NCBI GenBank assembly: GCA_021733925.1
Contig: JAIPJY010000008.1
Span: forward strand, 1-64,000
Reading direction: 5' to 3'
Length of the DNA: 64,000 nucleotides
Source: Prosthecobacter sp.
GTDB lineage: Bacteria > Verrucomicrobiota > Verrucomicrobiia > Verrucomicrobiales > Verrucomicrobiaceae
Part shown: positions 1 through 8,395 of the stretch, piece after piece
Layout of the letters: each line of letters opens with the position of its first letter
Numbering within the stretch: position 1 is the stretch's first letter
Notes under the pieces: model-generated
Databases searched by the model: none
The model's input: only the letters and a program-made list of their open reading frames with translations
Told to the model about the DNA's origin: nothing
Translations under genes and position numbers: made by a program

Positions 1-5
1 CCACC

Positions 6-893
6 ATGATCCGACTTCTCGCCGTCCTCTTCGCCCTCGCCACCACCGCCTCTGCGGCCCATCCGTTCCTTTGCTGCGATTACGGCGGCGGCAAGGTCTG
101 CGTGGTGTCTGCCGAGGGGAAAATCGAATGGCAGTGGGACTGCAAAAGCCCGCAGGATTGCTGGAAGCTGCCCAATGGAAACTACCTCTTCTGCTTTGTC
201 AGCGGCGCCCTGGAAGTGACGCCAGACAAGAAAGTCGTGTGGGAGTACAAGGCTCCGACGGATGTGAAGGTCGAAGTGCATTCCTGCCAGCCGCTGCCAG
301 ACGGCAATGTAATGATCGTGGAGTGTGGCACCAGCCGCATCATTGAAGTTGATCGCGCCGGAAAGATCGCCAAGGAGATCAAGCTGACTGCGGCCCCTGA
401 GATCAAGCTGCACAACCAGTTTCGCGGCACCCGAAAACTCGCCAACGGCCACTACCTCGTCTGCTTCAAGGGCGAAGGCAAAATCGTCGAACTCGATGGC
501 GACGGCAAAGTGCTGCGTGAAATCAAGGTGCCGGGAGATCCGCATGAAGTCGTGCCGCTGCCCGAAGGCCACCTCCTCATCACCTGCGGCGACGGCCATC
601 AGGTGCGTGAGCTGGATGCCAAAGAAAACATCGTGTGGGAACTCGCGGAAAACGACATCCCCGGGTACACGCTGCGCCTCATGGCCGGCTGCCAGCGCCT
701 GCCCAACGGCAACACCGTCTTCTGCGTCTATCTCGGCCACGGCCACATCGGCGAGCAGGCCCAGGTCATCGAAGTGACTCGTGACAAGAAGATCGTCTGG
801 GAAGTGGCCGACCACACCCAGTTCAAGACCATCAATCAGATCATGCTGCTGGATGCGGCTGGGGATGTGACGAAGGGCGAGGTGCTGCGCTGA
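6..893 (+). CDS. Secreted beta-propeller (PQQ-like/NHL-like) protein
   Basis: The 295-residue product starts with a signal peptide (hydrophobic stretch ending in TASAA, residues 1-18). The rest consists of repeated propeller blades with motifs such as LPNGN, LPDGN, LANGH and LPEGH followed by beta strands, ending in EVTRDKKIVWEV. Blades of this type occur in PQQ-like, NHL and arylsulfotransferase-like propellers of exported Verrucomicrobiota and Planctomycetota proteins. I infer an extracytoplasmic binding or scaffold role; no catalytic residues are recognisable. Three cysteines near the start of the mature protein (FLCCDY, GGKVCVV) are unusual. The gene starts 5 bp into the window, so any operon partner upstream is out of view. 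Confidence 0.75.
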   Translation: MIRLLAVLFALATTASAAHPFLCCDYGGGKVCVVSAEGKIEWQWDCKSPQDCWKLPNGNYLFCFVSGALEVTPDKKVVWEYKAPTDVKVEVHSCQPLPDGNVMIVECGTSRIIEVDRAGKIAKEIKLTAAPEIKLHNQFRGTRKLANGHYLVCFKGEGKIVELDGDGKVLREIKVPGDPHEVVPLPEGHLLITCGDGHQVRELDAKENIVWELAENDIPGYTLRLMAGCQRLPNGNTVFCVYLGHGHIGEQAQVIEVTRDKKIVWEVADHTQFKTINQIMLLDAAGDVTKGEVLR

Positions 894-894
894 G

Positions 895-1107
895 GCGTGG
901 TCACGCGGAGACGGCACCCACGTGCGCTTTGCGTTTTGGAGTGCTCCAGTCCTCTGGAGCTTTACGCGCACCCACGGCCTGCGAAAGCGCCGGAGGACCG
1001 GCGCATTGATTAGCTTCGCTCACCCTGCGGGCAGCCTGCGGCTGTCTATCTACGCTGCGCTCCGGTTCCAGGACGCTGCCGCGACTTTTGTCAGCCCTAG
1101 GCCTGCC
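895..1107. repeat. Intergenic palindromic repeat cluster with AGGA/TCCT-loop hairpins
   Basis: There is no gene between the propeller gene and the end of proS. Two near-perfect hairpins sit 26 bp apart. One is GCTCCAG-TCCT-CTGGAGC at 943-960. The other is GCGCCGG-AGGA-CCGGCGC at 987-1004. The loops are reverse complements of each other. Positions 1046-1072 (CTATCTACGCTGCGCTCCGG and following) recur almost unchanged near 14734-14757. This looks like a dispersed REP/MITE-type sequence and not a terminator, as no T-run follows. Confidence 0.6.
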
Positions 1108-2622
1108 TCAATAACTCCGCGCAAACACCACGCGGCGTGAGCTTGGCTTGCCGGTGAAGAAGCACTTGCCTTCCTCGGCAAACTGATCGCCGTGGGGGAT
1201 GCAGCGGATGGTGACCTTCAGGTCTTTGCTGAGGGTGTCCTCATCTTCGCTGCTGCCGGCCCAGTTCATCAGGGCAAATCCGCCTTCGGAATCTTCGGCG
1301 AAGAAGGCTTTAAACTCTTCGAGCGTTTCGAGCTTCTTCATGTTCGCATCACGCAGGGCGGTGGCACGCGCGAGCAGCGCATCCTGAATCTCCTGCAGAC
1401 GCTCCGTCACGGACTGGAGGAAATCCTCCTTGGGGACGAATTCCTTCGCCTTGGGGCCCTGATCGCGGCGGCACACCGCCACGCTTCGGCTGGTGATGTC
1501 ACGGGGGCCCATTTCGAGGCGCATCGGCACGCCTTTCTTGATCCATTCCCAGTTCTTCGCACCACCCTGGAGGTCGCGCTTGTCCACGTGCACGCGCAGC
1601 GGCTCGCCGGCGAAGATTTGCAGGCGCAGCGTCTGCGCCAGCGCCTCGCAGGCGGCGATGACTTCATCCCGAGTGTCCGCCTTCGGTGTGATCGGCAGGA
1701 TGACAATCTGATTGGGTGCCACGCGTGGTGGGATGATGACGCCGTCGTCATCGCCATGGGCCATGATGACGGTGCCGATCATGCGGGTGCTGACGCCCCA
1801 GCTCGTGGTGTGGGCCAGCTGACGCGTGTTGTCACGGCCGAGGAACTGGATGTTCGCAGCCTTGGCGAAGTTTTGACCGAGGTAGTGCGAGGTGCCGGCC
1901 TGAATGGCCTTCTTGTCCTGCACCATGGCTTCGACCGTGAAGGTCTGCACAGCACCGGGGAAGCGCTCGCGCTCGGTTTTCTCGCCCGGGATCACGGGGA
2001 TGGCGAGATGGTCGCGCATGAAGTCCTCATACACTTTGTGCATGGTGCGTGTCTCCACGATGGCCTCCTCGGCAGTTTCATGGGCGGTGTGGCCTTCCTG
2101 CCAGAGGAACTCGGCGGTGCGCAGGAACAGGCGCGGGCGCATCTCCCAGCGCATGACGTTGCACCACTGGTTGATGAGCAGCGGCAGGTCGCGGTAGCTT
2201 TCCACCCAGCGGGCGAAGGCGGCGCCGATGATCGTCTCCGAAGTCGGACGAATCACGAACGGCTCTGCCAGTTCGCCGGTGGGGATCATCTTGACGGTGC
2301 CGTCGGGCTGCTTCTGCGCCTCCAGGCGATGGTGCGTGACCACGGCGCACTCCGTGGCAAAGCCTTCGGCATGCTGCGCTTCTTTTTCGAGGTAGCTCAG
2401 GGGGATCAGCAGCGGGAAATAGGCGTTCACATGGCCGGTTTCCTTGAATTTCACATCGAGCTGGCGCTGGATGTTTTCCCACAGACCATAGCCCCAGGGC
2501 TTGATCACCATGCAGCCGCGCACCTCGGAGTTCTCCGCCATGTCGGCGGCACGAACGACCTGCTGGTACCATTCGGGAAAATCTTGGGCGCGTGTGGGAG
2601 TGATGGCGGTAGCGTTGCTCAT
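1108..2622 (-). CDS. proS: Prolyl-tRNA synthetase, archaeal/eukaryotic (type 3) form
   Basis: The 504-residue product charges tRNA-Pro with proline in the cytoplasm. The class II motifs are visible: a motif-2 segment RWEMRPRLFLRTAEFLWQEGH and the TSWGVSTRMIG/AHGDDDG stretch near motif 3, followed by an anticodon-binding domain beginning PNQIVILPI. The protein ends in the aromatic FARSY tail typical of the archaeal/eukaryotic-type enzyme, and it lacks the INS editing insertion of the E. coli-type enzyme. The length (about 480-505) fits that subfamily. Only two cysteines (RCIP and GKCFF) remain where related enzymes bind zinc. It appears monocistronic and is transcribed towards the repeat-filled gap at 895-1107. 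Confidence 0.95.
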   Translation of the reverse strand: MSNATAITPTRAQDFPEWYQQVVRAADMAENSEVRGCMVIKPWGYGLWENIQRQLDVKFKETGHVNAYFPLLIPLSYLEKEAQHAEGFATECAVVTHHRLEAQKQPDGTVKMIPTGELAEPFVIRPTSETIIGAAFARWVESYRDLPLLINQWCNVMRWEMRPRLFLRTAEFLWQEGHTAHETAEEAIVETRTMHKVYEDFMRDHLAIPVIPGEKTERERFPGAVQTFTVEAMVQDKKAIQAGTSHYLGQNFAKAANIQFLGRDNTRQLAHTTSWGVSTRMIGTVIMAHGDDDGVIIPPRVAPNQIVILPITPKADTRDEVIAACEALAQTLRLQIFAGEPLRVHVDKRDLQGGAKNWEWIKKGVPMRLEMGPRDITSRSVAVCRRDQGPKAKEFVPKEDFLQSVTERLQEIQDALLARATALRDANMKKLETLEEFKAFFAEDSEGGFALMNWAGSSEDEDTLSKDLKVTIRCIPHGDQFAEEGKCFFTGKPSSRRVVFARSY

Positions 2623-2715
2623 GGGGATTGGGGTGCGCAGGATAGAAGCATTCGGCGAGTGGTCAATGATCTGCTGGGCTCACGTGAGGCTCAAACTGGC
2701 GAGGCAGGAGAGCTC

Positions 2716-2744
2716 TTGACCATGCATCCGACTCCCTTTATTCT
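2716..2744 (+). promoter_or_regulatory. Sigma70-like promoter for the toxin-antitoxin pair
   Basis: TTGACC at 2716-2721 and TATTCT at 2739-2744 are separated by 17 bp, close to the sigma70 consensus. The ATG of the antitoxin gene begins only 6 nt after the -10 box, so initiation at the usual distance would give a leaderless mRNA. This is inferred from sequence alone. Confidence 0.5.
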
Positions 2745-2750
2745 CAGACC

Positions 2751-2987
2751 ATGACTGCCGCCTTTGACACCGTCCTGCAAAACGCGCTGCTCCTGCCAGT
2801 GGAAGATCGTTCCCGCATGGCCGCTCGTCTCATTGAGAGTGTGGATGCGGCCGACGATGCGGAACTCAGTCCCGCCTGGTGTGCCGAAATCGACCGCCGC
2901 ATCGAAGCCGCACGCAGCGGCACCAGCCGCCGCATTCCACACGCAGAAGTCATGAGCGAGGCTCGCCAATTGCTCTCGCATCTTTAA
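2751..2987 (+). CDS. Putative addiction-module antitoxin (TIGR02574 type)
   Basis: This small acidic 78-residue protein has the pattern of the addiction-module antitoxin family: an N-terminal helix with LLLPVEDRSRMAARLIESVDA, then AWCAEIDRRIEAARSG and a C-terminal segment near IPHAEVMSEARQLL. Members of this family partner a downstream RelE/ParE-type toxin, and the remains of such a toxin begin 15 bp further on. The start is the first ATG and follows a promoter so closely that translation may be leaderless. Because the toxin reading frame is broken, this antitoxin may now be an orphan. Confidence 0.8.
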   Translation: MTAAFDTVLQNALLLPVEDRSRMAARLIESVDAADDAELSPAWCAEIDRRIEAARSGTSRRIPHAEVMSEARQLLSHL

Positions 2988-3002
2988 GACAGCTTCTCCC
3001 AC

Positions 3003-3312
3003 ATGACGGCGATCACTTGGGACGACGAAGCGAAATGTGAGCTGAACTGCTCCTCCCTTTATTCTTGCTCAACGCGGCGGGCGGGAGCTGGGTGAGCGCT
3101 TCCTCAAGCAAGTCGAAGCCGCCATCTCCAGTGCCAGCAGTGACCCCGCTCGTTATCGGAAATTTCGCAGGGATGCCCGCAAGGTGCGCATTGAACGCTT
3201 CCCTTATAACGTCGTCTATTGGCATGACGAAGCCGACAACAGCATCCACATCGTCGCCATCGCACACACGAGCCGTGAACCCGATTACTGGTGCGAGCGG
3301 GTGCAGGCGTAG
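3003..3312 (+). pseudogene. RelE/ParE-family toxin, frameshifted
   Basis: The frame opens at ATG 3003 with MTAITWDDEAKCEL, as in ParE-type toxins. It shifts by one base around 3078-3087, in the GC-rich run GGCGGGCGGG, and stops at the TGA at 3093. The adjacent frame then continues the family sequence without a break from GELGERFLKQVEAAI through RYRKFRRDARKVRIERFPYN, VVYWHDEADNSIHIVAIAHTS and REPDYWCERV to the TAG at 3312. If joined, the product would be about 102 residues, the normal size. Either the toxin is inactivated or there is a one-base sequencing error in the G-run. It would form an operon with the antitoxin at 2751-2987. Confidence 0.8.
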
Positions 3313-3437
3313 AGCGGATGTGGGCAAAAACTCCCTTTGTGGTGCCATCCATACCCGGCGATTCATAATTCTGAACGCGCAAAAATTCTTCATTGCCCTG
3401 CAAGACTCGCCCCGCATAGACTGACTATCTCGAACCT

Positions 3438-4610
3438 ATGCGCTCTCTTCTCTGCCTCGCCTTCCTCACTTCCGCTGCTTTTGCCGCCGACACGCACAAG
3501 CTGACCCGCGTTTATGAAAAGCTCACCACGGAGCGTCCTATCGCAGTGGTGATTCCGGACGATGGCAGCGGGCGAGAGTTTCTGGCGCTGCAGCGCGGGC
3601 AGATTCTCATCCTGCCGAAGGACGAGCAGGGCGCTGAAGCCAAGACCTTTCTGGATCTCTCACCACGTGGCATGGAGGCGAAGGACGGCTTTTTTGAAGA
3701 AGGGCTCAACGGCCTGGCCTTCCATCCGAAGTTCAAGGACAACGGCCTGTTCTACCTCTGCTACACGATGCAGATGCCGAAGCGTCTCGTGATCTCCGAG
3801 ATGAAGGCCAATGGCGACAAGGCGGACGAAAGCACCGAGCGCACGCTGCTGGAGATCCCGCTGGTGAACTGGAACCACCACGGCGGCAACATCGTCTTCG
3901 GCCCCGACGGCTTCCTCTACATTGGCGTGGGAGACAACTCGAAGCGCAACGGCGAGCTGAAGATGTCCCAGCTCAATGCCACACTCTACGGCAAAATCCT
4001 GCGCATCGACGTCAACAACCGTGACTACGCCAAGGCCTACGGCATCCCCGCCGACAATCCATATGCCAGCGGCGTCAACGCCCTGCCGCAGATCTATGCG
4101 AACGGCATCCGCAATCCCTGGGGCCTGAGCTTTGACGCCAAAGGCCACCTGTGGTGCGCGGACGTGGGCCAGGACATCTGGGAAGAAATCAACTGGATCA
4201 CCAACGGCGGCAACTACGGCTGGAACTTCCGCGAAGGCCCCGCCGCTTTCCCTTTGATGACCGACACACCGCCTGCTGACGCCAAGTTCATCGAGCCCAT
4301 CCATGCCTACAACCACGCCGACGGACTCAGCATCACCGGCGGCATCGTTTACACCGGCAAGGCGCAGCCAGAACTGCAGGGTGCCTACGTCTATGGCGAC
4401 TTCATTCTCGGCAAAGTCTGGGCACTCAAGACCGACGACTCCGGCAAGGAATTGAGCAACGAACTGCTCTACACCAGCCCGCAGACACCTGCGACCGACC
4501 CCAAGAAAAAGCCTGCCGTGCTGGTCAAGCCCACCGCATTCTGCGCCAACGCCGCCGGCGAGATGCTGGTGCTGGATTGGAACGGAGCGATCTACAAGCT
4601 GGGCAAATAG
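3438..4610 (+). CDS. Secreted PQQ-dependent sugar dehydrogenase family protein (GSDH/Yli-type)
   Basis: This 390-residue exported protein has a signal peptide (MRSLLCLAFLTSAAFAA) and a six-bladed GSDH propeller. Diagnostic motifs are GLNGLAFHPKF, NHHGGNIVFGPDGFLYIGVGD, LYGKILRIDV, IYANGIRNPWGLSFD, WCADVGQDIWEEINWI and GGNYGWNFREG, and it ends in AGEMLVLDWNGAIYKL. Characterised relatives are soluble aldose dehydrogenases that oxidise sugars in the periplasm using PQQ and calcium. The substrate here is unknown, and many Verrucomicrobiota paralogues are uncharacterised. A short perfect hairpin overlaps the stop codon. Confidence 0.88.
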   Translation: MRSLLCLAFLTSAAFAADTHKLTRVYEKLTTERPIAVVIPDDGSGREFLALQRGQILILPKDEQGAEAKTFLDLSPRGMEAKDGFFEEGLNGLAFHPKFKDNGLFYLCYTMQMPKRLVISEMKANGDKADESTERTLLEIPLVNWNHHGGNIVFGPDGFLYIGVGDNSKRNGELKMSQLNATLYGKILRIDVNNRDYAKAYGIPADNPYASGVNALPQIYANGIRNPWGLSFDAKGHLWCADVGQDIWEEINWITNGGNYGWNFREGPAAFPLMTDTPPADAKFIEPIHAYNHADGLSITGGIVYTGKAQPELQGAYVYGDFILGKVWALKTDDSGKELSNELLYTSPQTPATDPKKKPAVLVKPTAFCANAAGEMLVLDWNGAIYKLGK

Positions 4611-4625
4611 CGCAAAAATTGCGCT
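4609..4625 (+). terminator. Short hairpin at the end of the sugar dehydrogenase gene
   Basis: AGCGCAA-AAA-TTGCGCT is a perfect 7-bp stem overlapping the TAG stop. No T-run follows, so it may act as an mRNA end stabiliser or a weak terminator. Confidence 0.35.
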
Positions 4626-4690
4626 TCCGGCCGCACGATCAGCGCGAAAGGCTTTGGCTCCAAGGTGCGTAATTCAGGACGTCTTCTTCT

Positions 4691-7600
4691 ATGATGCCCA
4701 AAACCACCCTTTCGCTGACCTGTGCGGCTTTTGCCGCAGTGTCCCTTCATGCCCAGGATGCTGCCGAAAAAATCACCTATCAGGATCACATCCGCCCACT
4801 GCTGGAGAACAAATGCTTCTCCTGCCATAATCCTGATAAAAAGAAGGGCGATCTCGATCTGACCAGTTTCGGCGCCCTCATGAACGGTGGTGGTGGCGGC
4901 TCTATAGTCGATCCCGGCAATGCCGACAGCAGCCGCATCTGGAGCACCTGCGCGAAAAAGGAGGAGCCCTTTATGCCGCCGGAAGGTGCGCCTCTGGGCC
5001 AGAAGGATCTCGATCTCATCGCCGCCTGGATCAAAGGCGGCATCCTCGACACCAAGTCGAGCATCGCCAAAAAATCCGCCAAGCCGAAGGTGGACATGGC
5101 AGTCGCCGTCACCAGCGGCAAACCCGAAGGCCCCATCGCCAAGCCCGAGCACGTGCTGCTGGAGCCCGTCATTGTGACCGAACACACCACCGCTGTCACG
5201 GCCATGGCCGGCAGTCCGTGGACCTCGCTGATGGCGCTCGCGGGGACAAAGCAGATCCTGCTTTACGACACCGACACGAAACAGCTCGTCGGCATCTTCC
5301 CCTACCCCGAAGGCTATGCGCGCAGCCTGCGCTTCAGCGGCAATGGCTCCCTGCTCATCATGGGCGGTGGTCGTGCCGGTAAAAACGGCCACGCCATTGT
5401 GTGGGATGTCAAAACGGGGAAACGCATCACCGAAGTCGGCAAGGAGTTCGATCAGGTCATGTCCGCCGATATCAGCCCCGACCACAAACTCATCGTGATC
5501 GGCAGCCCCTCGAAAAAGGTCAAGGTATACAACACCGCCACCGGCGAGGAAGAGTACGTCATCAACAAGCACACCGAGTGGGTGATGAGCACCGACTTCA
5601 GCCCCGATGGCGTGCTGCTCGCCACCAGCGACCGCAACGGCAACGTGAACGTGTGGGAAGCTGCCAACGGTGGTGAATTCTACCCCCTCGGCCAGCATAA
5701 GGGTTCCTGCGTGGACCTCGCCTGGCGCGCTGACTCGAACATCCTCGCCTCCTGCTCCATGGACGGCACGATCAGCACCTGGGAGATGAGCGAAGGCAAG
5801 CTGGTCAAGAACTGGGCTGCCCACAGCGGTGGCGTACAGTCCGTGTCCTTTACGCCGGATGGCAAAATCGTTTCCTCCGGCAACGACGGCCTTATACGCG
5901 TCTGGGACATCAACGGAACCAAGGTCAGTGAAGCAGCCAGCCAGGGCGATATCGTCACCAAAGTGATCGCACTCTTCGATTCCAAAACTGCCATCTCCGC
6001 CAACTGGCGCGGCGAGATCAAGGTCTGGAACATCGCGGCACCGAAACTTGCAGAGACCGGCCAGCTCACCAGCAATCCTTCGCAGATCGCCCAGCGCATC
6101 GTGCAGACCGAGCAGCGTCTGGCCGAGCTCACCACCAAGCTTCCGGCGCTTCAGGCGGCCATCAAAACCGCCGAGGCCGATGCCAAAGCACGCGATGAAG
6201 CGCTGGCAAAAGTCCGTGCCGAAGTCGCCGCCAACGAGGCTCGCAGCAAGAATCTCCCAGGCGAAATCGCCAATGATGAAAAGGCCCTCGCTGCTCTGAA
6301 AGCAGCGCGCACCAAGGCTGAGCAGGACAAGGCCGCACGCACGGCCGCCATCAAAACCCACGCTGAAAAATCCGCCAAGATCGCCGCGCAGGAAAAAGAG
6401 CTCGCCCCCATCGCCGCCGAAGCCGCCAAACTGACCGCTGCTAACAAGGCCGTGGCCGACACGAATGCTGCGCTCGAAGCCGCCAAAAAGGAACTCGCCG
6501 CAAAAGCCGGTGATGCGGCCCTGACCGCCAAGGTCAAAGACGCCGAAACCAAGCTGGCCGCAGCCAAGGCCGAACAGCAAAAGATTGCTCCAGTCAAAGC
6601 AAAGGCCGATCAGCTCACCGCCGCCCTCGCAAAAGCGAAGGCTGAACTGGGGGCCGCGCCTGCCGCACCGGTGGATCTCGACAAAGTCATCGCTGAAACC
6701 GACGCCAAGATCAAAACCACGACTGATGGCATCGTGGCGAAGAAGGCCGAACTGCCGAAACTGCCCGCGCTGGTGAAAGCCGGACCGGACCGCATCAAAA
6801 ATTCGGAATCCAATGCCGTCACCGGCAAAAACAACCTCGCTGCCGCGCAGACCGCTGCGAAATCCGCGAGCGATGAAATCGGCATTCTGCAGAAAGTTCC
6901 CACCGAACTCAAAGCCGCCCAGTTCAACACCGGCGTGCTCGTCGAGAAGGAAAAACTCGCCAAACTCGAAGGTGACTTCGCCGACTTCACCGAAGCCAAA
7001 AAGGATGCCGAAGCCGCCAAGGTCTCTGCCGCAGCGCGTATTGTGGATTCCAAAAAAGCCATCGCCGAATCCACCGCCGCGCAGCCCGGACTGGAAGCCG
7101 CGTTGAAAAAAGTGCAGGGCGAGCAGGCCGGCATCGAAAACACCATCAAGCCCACTCGAGAGGCCGATGCCGCAGCCGCCGCCAAGGTGAATGAGCAGAA
7201 GGCCATCATCACCACCAAGACGGCTGAAATCGCCGCCGCGACCAAAGCGAAGGACGAAGGCATCGCCGCCGCCAAAAAAGCTGCGGAGGACATTTCCAAG
7301 GCCATCAACGGCCTGAAGAAAAAACTCGCTGAGGTGAACAGCAAGCTTAAGGGGCCCGAAGACCAGGTGGTCGCCAAGAAAGCCAACGTGGCCAAGTATG
7401 AAGGCGTGCTGGCCGCCACCAAGAAAAATGCCGCTGATTTCGCCGCCGCCCTGCCTGCGCAGGAGAAGGCTGTGAAAGACGGTGAGGCCTCCATCCCGAA
7501 ACTTACCGCCGACATCCAGGCTGCTGACAAGGCGCAGGCCGACACCAAAAAAGCCGCGGCCAGTGCCAAGAGCGCCGCAGAAGCCGCGAAGAAGGAACTG

Positions 7601-8323
7601 GCCGCCAAGGCCGGTGATGCCGCCCTGACCGCGAAGGTGGCTGAAGCTGAAAAGGCCGCCGCCACCGCCGCAAACCAGGCCGCCAAGGCCCAGCAGGAAC
7701 TGGATGCCCGCCGTACCGCACGCTCCACCGCAGAGAAAGCTCTCGCTGAGACCAAGCGGAACGCCGGCAAAACCAAAAACGAAATCAACAACGCCGCCAC
7801 TGGTGTTTCCAAGGCGGAGAAGCAGGTCGCTGATGCCCGGCGCGACCTCGCCACCGCTGAGAAAACCGCAGGTCCTGTTCGCGGTCAGCGCGACAGCATC
7901 GCCAAGGAAATCGAAGCCCAGTCCAAGGCCCTCGCTGACAAGCAGGCCATGCCGGCGGCGATTGAAAAGGACTTCGCTGCCAAGATCGCGCCGCTCAACG
8001 CCGCCATCGCCGCTGCCAAAACCGCCCTGCCACCGCTGGAGCAGGCCTACGCCGCCGCCCATGGCAAGCTGGACGCCGAGCAGAAGGTGCTCGACGCCAA
8101 GAAGGCCGAAGTCGCGAAAGCGAACGCCGACTTCGAAGGTGCCAAAAAGAAGAAGACCGACGCCGAAGCCACCATCGCCGCCGCCACCAAGGAAATTCCC
8201 GAGAAGGACAAGATCATCGCCGAAGCCACCGCTGAACTCGCCAAACTCCAGCCGCAGCTCGATCCGATGCGCACCAAGGTGAAGCAGATGAACGAGCAGT
8301 ATCTCACGATGCTGCCGAAGTGA
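4691..8323 (+). CDS. Exported planctomycete-type cytochrome c + WD40 + long coiled-coil protein
   Basis: This 1210-residue exported protein has three parts. Residues 1-22 are a signal peptide. Residues 28-115 form a planctomycete-cytochrome (PSCyt1) domain with the haem motif CFSCH at 42-46 and a likely distal-Met segment EPFMPPEGAPLG. Residues about 160-465 hold six to seven WD40 blades (for example HTEWVMSTDFSPDGVLLATS and HSGGVQSVSFTPDGKIVSSG). From about 470 to 1205 it is an uninterrupted Ala/Lys/Glu-rich coiled coil. The phrase KELAAKAGDAALTAKV occurs twice in the coil, suggesting internal duplication. The PSCyt1/WD40 pairing is known in Planctomycetota and Verrucomicrobiota; the 740-residue coil is the odd part. 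I infer a haem-bearing periplasmic scaffold. A strong terminator follows at 8333-8357. Confidence 0.85.
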   Translation: MMPKTTLSLTCAAFAAVSLHAQDAAEKITYQDHIRPLLENKCFSCHNPDKKKGDLDLTSFGALMNGGGGGSIVDPGNADSSRIWSTCAKKEEPFMPPEGAPLGQKDLDLIAAWIKGGILDTKSSIAKKSAKPKVDMAVAVTSGKPEGPIAKPEHVLLEPVIVTEHTTAVTAMAGSPWTSLMALAGTKQILLYDTDTKQLVGIFPYPEGYARSLRFSGNGSLLIMGGGRAGKNGHAIVWDVKTGKRITEVGKEFDQVMSADISPDHKLIVIGSPSKKVKVYNTATGEEEYVINKHTEWVMSTDFSPDGVLLATSDRNGNVNVWEAANGGEFYPLGQHKGSCVDLAWRADSNILASCSMDGTISTWEMSEGKLVKNWAAHSGGVQSVSFTPDGKIVSSGNDGLIRVWDINGTKVSEAASQGDIVTKVIALFDSKTAISANWRGEIKVWNIAAPKLAETGQLTSNPSQIAQRIVQTEQRLAELTTKLPALQAAIKTAEADAKARDEALAKVRAEVAANEARSKNLPGEIANDEKALAALKAARTKAEQDKAARTAAIKTHAEKSAKIAAQEKELAPIAAEAAKLTAANKAVADTNAALEAAKKELAAKAGDAALTAKVKDAETKLAAAKAEQQKIAPVKAKADQLTAALAKAKAELGAAPAAPVDLDKVIAETDAKIKTTTDGIVAKKAELPKLPALVKAGPDRIKNSESNAVTGKNNLAAAQTAAKSASDEIGILQKVPTELKAAQFNTGVLVEKEKLAKLEGDFADFTEAKKDAEAAKVSAAARIVDSKKAIAESTAAQPGLEAALKKVQGEQAGIENTIKPTREADAAAAAKVNEQKAIITTKTAEIAAATKAKDEGIAAAKKAAEDISKAINGLKKKLAEVNSKLKGPEDQVVAKKANVAKYEGVLAATKKNAADFAAALPAQEKAVKDGEASIPKLTADIQAADKAQADTKKAAASAKSAAEAAKKELAAKAGDAALTAKVAEAEKAAATAANQAAKAQQELDARRTARSTAEKALAETKRNAGKTKNEINNAATGVSKAEKQVADARRDLATAEKTAGPVRGQRDSIAKEIEAQSKALADKQAMPAAIEKDFAAKIAPLNAAIAAAKTALPPLEQAYAAAHGKLDAEQKVLDAKKAEVAKANADFEGAKKKKTDAEATIAAATKEIPEKDKIIAEATAELAKLQPQLDPMRTKVKQMNEQYLTMLPK

Positions 8324-8332
8324 TCCTGGGAC

Positions 8333-8357
8333 TGCGGCATTCCAATGCCGCATTCTT
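8333..8357 (+). terminator. Rho-independent-like terminator after the cytochrome/WD40 gene
   Basis: TGCGGCATT-CC-AATGCCGCA is a perfect 9-bp stem followed by TTCTT, 10 bp after the TGA at 8321-8323. Confidence 0.7.
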
Positions 8358-8395
8358 AGCGCTTGGGCACGGTCACTGCTCAGAGCCCGGCACGT

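Noticed and set aside
1192-2754. A 520-residue plus-strand frame across proS
   Set aside because: Antisense shadow; the minus strand encodes a complete ProRS.
4592-8353. A 1253-residue minus-strand frame covering the cytochrome/WD40 gene
   Set aside because: It is the mirror of a GC-rich, Ala/Lys-rich gene. The plus strand has a signal peptide, haem motif and WD40 blades, while the minus frame has only Gly/Phe/Leu-rich low-complexity text.
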